64,000 bases of DNA from Ehretia macrophylla (taxonomy: Eukaryota > Streptophyta > Magnoliopsida > Boraginales > Ehretiaceae): positions 12,079,001 to 12,143,000 of the forward strand of contig CM075778.1 of assembly GCA_037974665.1 (NCBI GenBank), given 5' to 3'. The notes beneath the pieces were generated by a model, which ran no database searches, was not told where the DNA came from, and saw only the letters and a list, made by a program, of their open reading frames with translations. A program made the translations under genes and the position numbers. Below are positions 58,407-64,000 of this stretch, one piece after another. The number at the start of each line of letters is the position of its first letter. Positions within the stretch are counted from its first letter, which is position 1.

Positions 58407-59727
58407 ATGGCTGAACTCGTGGTAGGACAGGAAGGAAATAATCAAGCAGTTAATCAGGAAAGTCCGCCTAAACCACTGAGAGATTATGCTTTGCCACCCA
58501 CTGGAATTTAACCTGTGATTAGAAGGCCAGCGATTCAGGCAAATAATTTTGAGTTAAAGACAGTGACGCTGTAGTTGATTCAGAATATCCCGTTCCATGG
58601 ACTGTCCACTGAAGATCCTAATCAGTACATCATGAATTTTTTAGAAGTTTGCAGAATTGTTAAGTAGAATGGAGTCACTAATGAAGCTCTGTGTCTTCGC
58701 TTGTTTCTTTTCTCCTTGAGGGATCAAGCTAAGGAATGGTTAAACTCGCTGACTTCGGATTCCATCACCACTTGAAATCAATAATTTTGCGCAACATGAA
58801 TGAGAAACTCTGTACGAAGCATGAGAAAGGTATAAGGCGTTGCTGAGGAAGTGTCCTAATCGTGGAGTACCCAGGTGGATGCAAGTTCACAATTTTTACA
58901 ATGGGTTGGTAAATTCAACAAGAACTTTGATTGATGTATCAGTAGGAGGAGCTCTAAAGAATAAAACTACAGATAAAGCATATGAGTTACTTGAAGATAT
59001 TGTTTTGAATAATTTGCAGTGGTCAAGCGAGAGAGTCATACCAAAAAGAACAGCTGGGGTCCATGAGATTAATGCCATAACCGCCTTGATAGCGAAAATT
59101 GAAAATCTTGCAAAACAGTTGCAGAATAATCAAGTAACTACTAATGTTGTTCATGTGGCAGGGGTGTGTGAGTTTTGTTGTGGTCCACATTATAGTGCAG
59201 AATGTCAGATTGGAAATCCATTTGTACAAGGCACAACAGAACAAGCACAGTATGTGGGGAACTTTAATGGGCAGTAGTACAATCAGTTTTCCAACAAATA
59301 TCATCTTGGGTTGCATTTTCATCCCAACTTGTCATGCAAGAATACACACAATGTGTTGCAGCCTGAACAGAATAAACCTGACCAGAGAAGAAGGTAACTT
59401 GGAGGATGCATTTGTTCAGTTGGCGACTTTGCAAACTCAATTTTTGAATGAAACTAGGACATACTTCCAGAACCAATCCGCGCAAATCAAAAACTTAGAT
59501 GTGCAATTCAGTCAGTTGGTTACGATGTTATCTGAAAGACAGCAAGAAACTTTACTTAGTACTTATGAGGTGAATCCCAGAAGAGATGGCATAAAGCATT
59601 GCAAAGCGATCACCTTAAGAAGTGGTAATGATCTAGAGGAGCCAGTAAATACCAAAAAAGGCGAGAAATGTGACACGAAGAATGAAACAAAAGATGAAGA
59701 GAAAACATAAGTTCGCCCACCACCATC
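58407..59727 (+). pseudogene. Athila-like gag, frameshifted
   Basis: The frame opens with ATG at 58407 (MAELVVGQEGNNQ) and has stops at about 58509, 58572 and 58665. It carries the Athila gag words FELKTVTL, GLSTEDPNQYIMNFLEVC, LRLFLFSLRDQAKEWLNSL. A second frame (58840-59277) continues with RKCPNRGVPRWMQVHNFYNG, TLIDVSVGGALKNKTTDKAY and a zinc-type CEFCCGPHYSAEC. A third frame (to 59710) has IKNLDVQFSQLVTMLSERQQ and KAITLRSGNDLEEP, as found before the Athila protease. The sequence is cut at 59728 by the nested element. Confidence 0.8.
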
Positions 59728-62210
59728 TGTAATGCCCCGATCCCTCACGAGACCGGATGCTCTAATAACCAAGCTATTCTCAACCCAATTCCAACCCAGT
59801 CTCAAAATTTTAGGGAAAAATGGACAGAGTTTCCTCTGTACCGCGGACATTTTTCAAACCTGTAAATGCTCAATAAAGCCACAACATAACAAGACATTCA
59901 TTTATAACTAAAGATCTTAGCTTTAAGGCCATCCGAGCCTTAAGACATACAAACAGTTTAGATACAGACAAGCATGCATTCATAACTTAACTTCTTTACA
60001 AAACCGCTTATCATGCCACTCCATGATAGCTTTTAAGTATTCTTAGAAATTGAAAACAACCAGTCATTCACTCCCAAGCATGCGAAGCAGCTAATAGCAG
60101 AAATATAAGTTATTACATGCCATGGTTCTAAATCTACCACTACAACATCTATCCCTCAATTTGCAAACTATATAATATACACATATCACTTAGGTTACAA
60201 AATAGAACATAAAGTAAAGAAAACAAGTCCTACTCTCATCAACAAGAACATAGTCCACCTCAAGCAACTAGACACAGCAACTAATGCAACTCCTCCAACT
60301 GCGCCACCTGAAACATGTTAGCGAAGTATGAACAACCACTGTTTCCCAGTGAGGGAGAAAGTCCCGAGGTGTGCAATGCGACAAGTAATACAGTTAACAA
60401 CAATAAGAATTGAGCAAATCAAGAAACAATGATAGCTTAAATAACCACATATTTGAAAGGATACATTTCTCATAACCCCTATACACCAATCTTCACTGGT
60501 CTTCATTCACGATCCACGAACCACGATCACGATCACGATAAGCCGGCATAACCCCAAACACTCCAGTGGGTGTACTCCGGATGTACCCCGATAATCCTAC
60601 GACCCAACATCCCCTGGCAATCTCCGGACCAGGCGAATGAGGGACTAGGGCACGGAGATTGAATATCCACCGGCAAGCCCTCTGCCGCCCAGCCGATATT
60701 CAACACATCCGCCCCTGACACTATGGTTGCGCAACCACGATGCAATGCACTTAACAATGGCAAATTAATAGCAATAATATAAGCATTAACACATAGGAGG
60801 ATCAACAAAGTAGGTTGACCTCGATGCAATTAGAATAGAAGCAATTATAGAAGCTAATAAGCAGTTTACAAAGGAACATATACAAAATAAGCATAGAATC
60901 ATACCAAAAGTTCCAAATCAATTTAAAATCACATATAAACACTCAAGAAGTCATGCCATGGGTTTAGAAGTGTGAGTCAACCGAAATTGCACCTAAACCC
61001 CTTTATTTTTCAAACTATTTCTCTTCCAAACCAAGGTTAATGATTCCATTTTCAAGGGAAACTCTCCCAACCTTCTAACTAACCCTCAAGGTACCCTCTC
61101 AACCCTCTAACTCATTCAAACGCCCACGATTACCCCGAAAGCCCCAAATTCCCTCTTATGGCTTTAAACTACACATACCTTATCCGGGCTTCAAACAAGG
61201 GTTATCAAAGCTTCTATAGCACCTAGGTAGCCTAAGAATACTAGAAGTGAAGCCCGAATCCACCCGGATTCGCATGAACCCCGAAACCCCTTTGTTAAAG
61301 TCGGCTATTTCACGTTTTATGCGATTCTAGAGCAATTCAAGTGCACGGGGCTATTAGAATATCTTCATTAGCACCTAAGGCATCTATTAGGAGTGTTGAA
61401 TCAAGCTAATACGTGCAATTACACAAAATCCTAGAAAAATGTCACTATTCACCTCATAAATTCAAATGACGATTCCAACCGTTTAAAATGCGAACTAATA
61501 GCTCAAATGTGTTCTCTAGCACTTATATACAAGGTATAATAGCATAGATAAGCTTTGAAATAGCATTTGATAACATTTTCAACAAATCAAGAAAAATGTA
61601 ACATTTTAGATATGCATAAAAAATCATGAAAACCCTCACCAATTGCGCGTAGGAACTCTCGGGAGGCTAGCAAACACCCTAAACTACTTGCTCCTAGCTT
61701 GGCTTGGCTTGGCTTGAAGATTTGATGAGCAAAATCTTCTCATTCTCCTCCTATACTATTCTCGGATTTGCTACAGTGATTTTTCAGCATTTGCTCTTTT
61801 TTTTTTTTTTTATGAGCTAAATGGTCATGTGTTGAGTAGATATACTAAATGGCTAAGTTGGGTGATTAAATGGGTTACTAAAATAAGTGTTGTTAACTTT
61901 AAAACGAGCCTAAGGTGTGAAACATAGGCTAGCTAATTAAATCTCTAAGTTATGTTACGTAACACTATTCATTGAACTACGAAAATTATTTTCTAAACGA
62001 GCGCTCCTATCGCTTCTAGTTCAATTGCACATTTTTCCCACTCCTTTAACAATTAATATGATTTAATAAAAATGTTAATTCACTAATAGAATGTAGTTTG
62101 AAAATGGAGTGAATAGTAGCTACAGAAGTCAGTAAGTAAAGTATAGAAGTAAATGCGCAAGCAAGGGATGCAACAGTAATTGAATGCATGGCTAAATCTC
62201 GGGCGTCACA
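59728..62210 (-). repeat. 3' LTR of family L copy B
   Basis: 2483 bp; on the minus strand it starts TGTGACGCCCGAG and ends GGGGCATTACA. It is homologous end to end with 1544-4037. The T in GCATTACA (GCGTTACA in copy A) is a CpG-type change. Confidence 0.88.
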
Positions 62211-62225
62211 TCCTCTCCCCCTTAA
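62211..62225 (-). promoter_or_regulatory. Polypurine tract of family L copy B
   Basis: The minus strand reads TTAAGGGGGAGAGGA before the 3' LTR. Confidence 0.8.
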
Positions 62226-63240
62226 ACTAATTGCGTCCACGCAATTCTTCTTCACAAGGGAACTCCACAACAACTGAAAACCAACTCCGATTACTCGTCA
62301 TCAGTTCCTAAGCAAGAATACCATATACGAACTCTCGTGGGAGCTCATTAAGAAATCCCAGTAGTATTGCCTGCGAACCTCACGTAATAAGGCCAAATAA
62401 AGGCTCCAATAGAGATGCTACTTCGAAATCCAAATAAGAATCCCGCTGGCACGAATACCATAGAAGAGTAGAATCCCAACTAACAGTGGAAAGAAAATAC
62501 CAATAAGAATTTAGAGTACAAATACAGAAGATAATTCCATATAATAAGGCTGATTAGAATCCCAAACTATGTCTTCCGAGTAATACCAGCAAGAAAATAC
62601 TAGAAGAATACTCAATAAGAAAACCGAGAGAACGGTCATATAGAAATCCCAAATAAAGCCATTCATTTCTGACTACTGAGCGTAGAAGAATGCCTTGGAA
62701 GAAATCCCAATAACTGAGCTCCGCTTACAAACATTCTCATTCCCGCTAATCCACACAACTTGGAGGGCTTGTTGCTAATCACTTCTCTTCAGGGGGAGGA
62801 AGAAGTCTTTCTTACCATTTCAACAGGACATGTATGAATGCCAAGATATCACATTTACACATATATGTTTTAAACTATTATGCAAACATGTTTATATAAG
62901 AGTTTATGAAACAATGTAATCATCAAAGTCATTCAAGCACGACAATCAAGTCCATCATAATACAACTCAATCAAAGACTTTCAAATGCACAAATTACAAG
63001 CAACAGTTCAAGCAATTAACAATTCACGAGGTCAATTTGATGCATAACCAGCCACTTTACTTCACTTAGCACACATTTAGCACATAACACATAATTATAT
63101 CACATAGGTGCACACATTCAATACAAGGCACACAATCACACATGCAGGCATACACTTTCAAGACACACTCTTAACAAGCACACACGTAAGGGTTACTACC
63201 CGACAGGCCGAGGACCCTGTCCCGGCTTAGAGCTAACTAA
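62226..63240 (-). other. Non-coding interior of family L copy B
   Basis: Homologous to 443-1530 of copy A, including the series of AAGAATCCC / AGAATACC words (62300-62720) and the stretch around 62740-62850 (CTCTTCAGGGGGAGGAAGAA). No ORF of note. Confidence 0.75.
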
Positions 63241-63254
63241 GCTCTGATACCACC
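63241..63254 (-). promoter_or_regulatory. Primer-binding site of family L copy B
   Basis: The minus strand reads GGTGGTATCAGAGC, containing the exact initiator-Met PBS core TGGTATCAGAGC. Confidence 0.85.
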
Positions 63255-64000
63255 TGTAATGCCCCGATCCCTCACGAGACCGGATGCTCTAATAACCAAG
63301 CTATTCTCAACCCAATTCCAACCCAGTCTCAAAATTTTAGGGAAAAATAGACAGAGTTTCCTCTGTACCGCGGACATTTTTCAAACCTGTAAATGCTCAA
63401 TAAAGCCACAACATAACAAGACATTCATTTATAACTAAAGATCTTAGCTTTAAGGCCATCCGAGCCTTAAGACATACAAACAGTTTAGATACAGACAAGC
63501 ATGCATTCATAACTTAACTTCTTTACAAAACCGCTTATCATGCCACTCCATGATAGCTTTTAAGTATTCTTAGAAATTGAAAACAACTAGTCATTCACTC
63601 CCAAGCATGCGAAGCAGCTAATAGCAGAAATATAAGTTATTACATGCCATGGTTCTAAATCTACCACTACAACATCTATCCCTCAATTTGCAAACTATAT
63701 AATATACACATATCACTTAGGTTACAAAATAGAACATAAAGTAAAGAAAACAAGTCCTACTCTCATCAACAAGAACATAGTCCACCTCAAGAAACTAGAC
63801 ACAGCAACTAATGCAACTCCTCCAACTGCGCCACCTGAAACATGTTAGCGAGGTATGAGCAACCACTGTTGCCCAGTGAGGGATAAGGTCCCGGGGTGTG
63901 CAATGCGACAAGTAATACAGTTAACAACAATAACAATTGAGCAAATCAAGAAACAATGATAGCTTAAATAACCACATATTTGAAAGGATACATTTCTCAT
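63255..64000 (-). repeat. 5' LTR (partial) of family L copy B
   Basis: Collinear with 59728-60475. The window ends inside it. Confidence 0.88.

Larger units (their letters stand above)
56922..64000 (+). mobile_element. Athila-like Ty3/gypsy retrotransposon (3' end outside window)
   Basis: The 5' LTR is 56922-58145, followed by a PBS with TGGCGTCGTTGTTGGGGA, the Athila hallmark TGGCGCCGTTGCCGGGGA with substitutions. A gag frame then shows Athila wording. It is interrupted at 59728 by family L copy B, so its remainder lies beyond the window. It inserted into the integrase region of the Tat-like element. The TSD cannot be checked. Confidence 0.8.
59728..64000 (-). mobile_element. Non-autonomous LTR retrotransposon, family L copy B (5' LTR runs off window)
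   Basis: The same structure as copy A, reversed: 3' LTR 59728-62210, polypurine tract, 1.04-kb non-coding interior, PBS 63241-63254, partial 5' LTR 63255-64000. The two LTR copies differ at only about ten positions over 746 bp, so the insertion is recent. The left flank CCATC (59723-59727) should be the TSD; its partner is outside. Copies A and B lie about 56 kb apart in inverted orientation. Confidence 0.88.

Noticed and set aside
63241-63254. Possible tRNA remnant near tRNA-like words (also 429, 28226, 35106)
   Set aside because: Only primer-binding sites of 12-18 bases next to LTR ends. No cloverleaf can be drawn around them.

Overview
This window looks like transposon-dense nuclear DNA of a flowering plant, probably a eudicot. 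The evidence is long AT-rich stretches, nested Ty1/copia and Ty3/gypsy LTR retrotransposons, large CACTA (En/Spm) DNA transposons, solo LTRs, and one spliced host gene of the plant-specific LEA_3/SAG21 family. No bacterial, viral, rRNA, tRNA or CRISPR feature was seen. All boundaries come from reading LTR ends (TG...CA), primer-binding sites (PBS), polypurine tracts (PPT), terminal inverted repeats (TIRs) and target-site duplications (TSDs) by eye.

Layout. 1-4037: a non-autonomous LTR retrotransposon with 2.5-kb LTRs and a 1.1-kb non-coding interior (family L, copy A). 4097-7027: a solo LTR of a related family on the minus strand. 7851-9646: a solo copia-type LTR with a perfect TSD. About 9962-11325: a SIRE/Maximus-like LTR fragment carrying a foreign-looking insert of about 0.5 kb. 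About 11326-47434: one old copia element on the minus strand, spread over 36 kb by later insertions. Its 3' LTR and pol lie at 11.3-15.6 kb, its gag and leader at 32.0-35.1 kb, and its 5' LTR at 35.1-36.5 plus 47.3-47.4 kb. Its protease-coding region is split by a 2-kb solo LTR (15592-27386), which itself contains a 9.8-kb non-autonomous CACTA-like element (16678-26453), and by a gag-protease-only gypsy element (27394-31991). Its 5' LTR is split by a 10.8-kb CACTA element (36521-47343).

47.4-49.4 kb is the only host-like island. It holds a complete two-exon SAG21/LEA_3 gene on the minus strand. From 49.4 kb a Tat-like gypsy element follows on the plus strand, with a solo LTR nested in its protease region (51602-54255). 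It is cut at 56922 by an Athila-like gypsy element, which is itself cut at 59728 by a second copy of family L (copy B, minus strand) running off the window.

Most TE genes are dead, with stops, frameshifts and deletions. The exception is the TNPA-like gene of the 10.8-kb CACTA element: a five-exon model with all splice phases consistent gives an uninterrupted protein of about 500 residues, although the transposase gene beside it is broken. The least explained structures are an array of about 17 palindromes in the large CACTA element, a 515-bp tandem array of subterminal-type motifs in the second CACTA-like element, a conserved non-coding interior in family L, and a GC-rich block shared by LTRs of different families.
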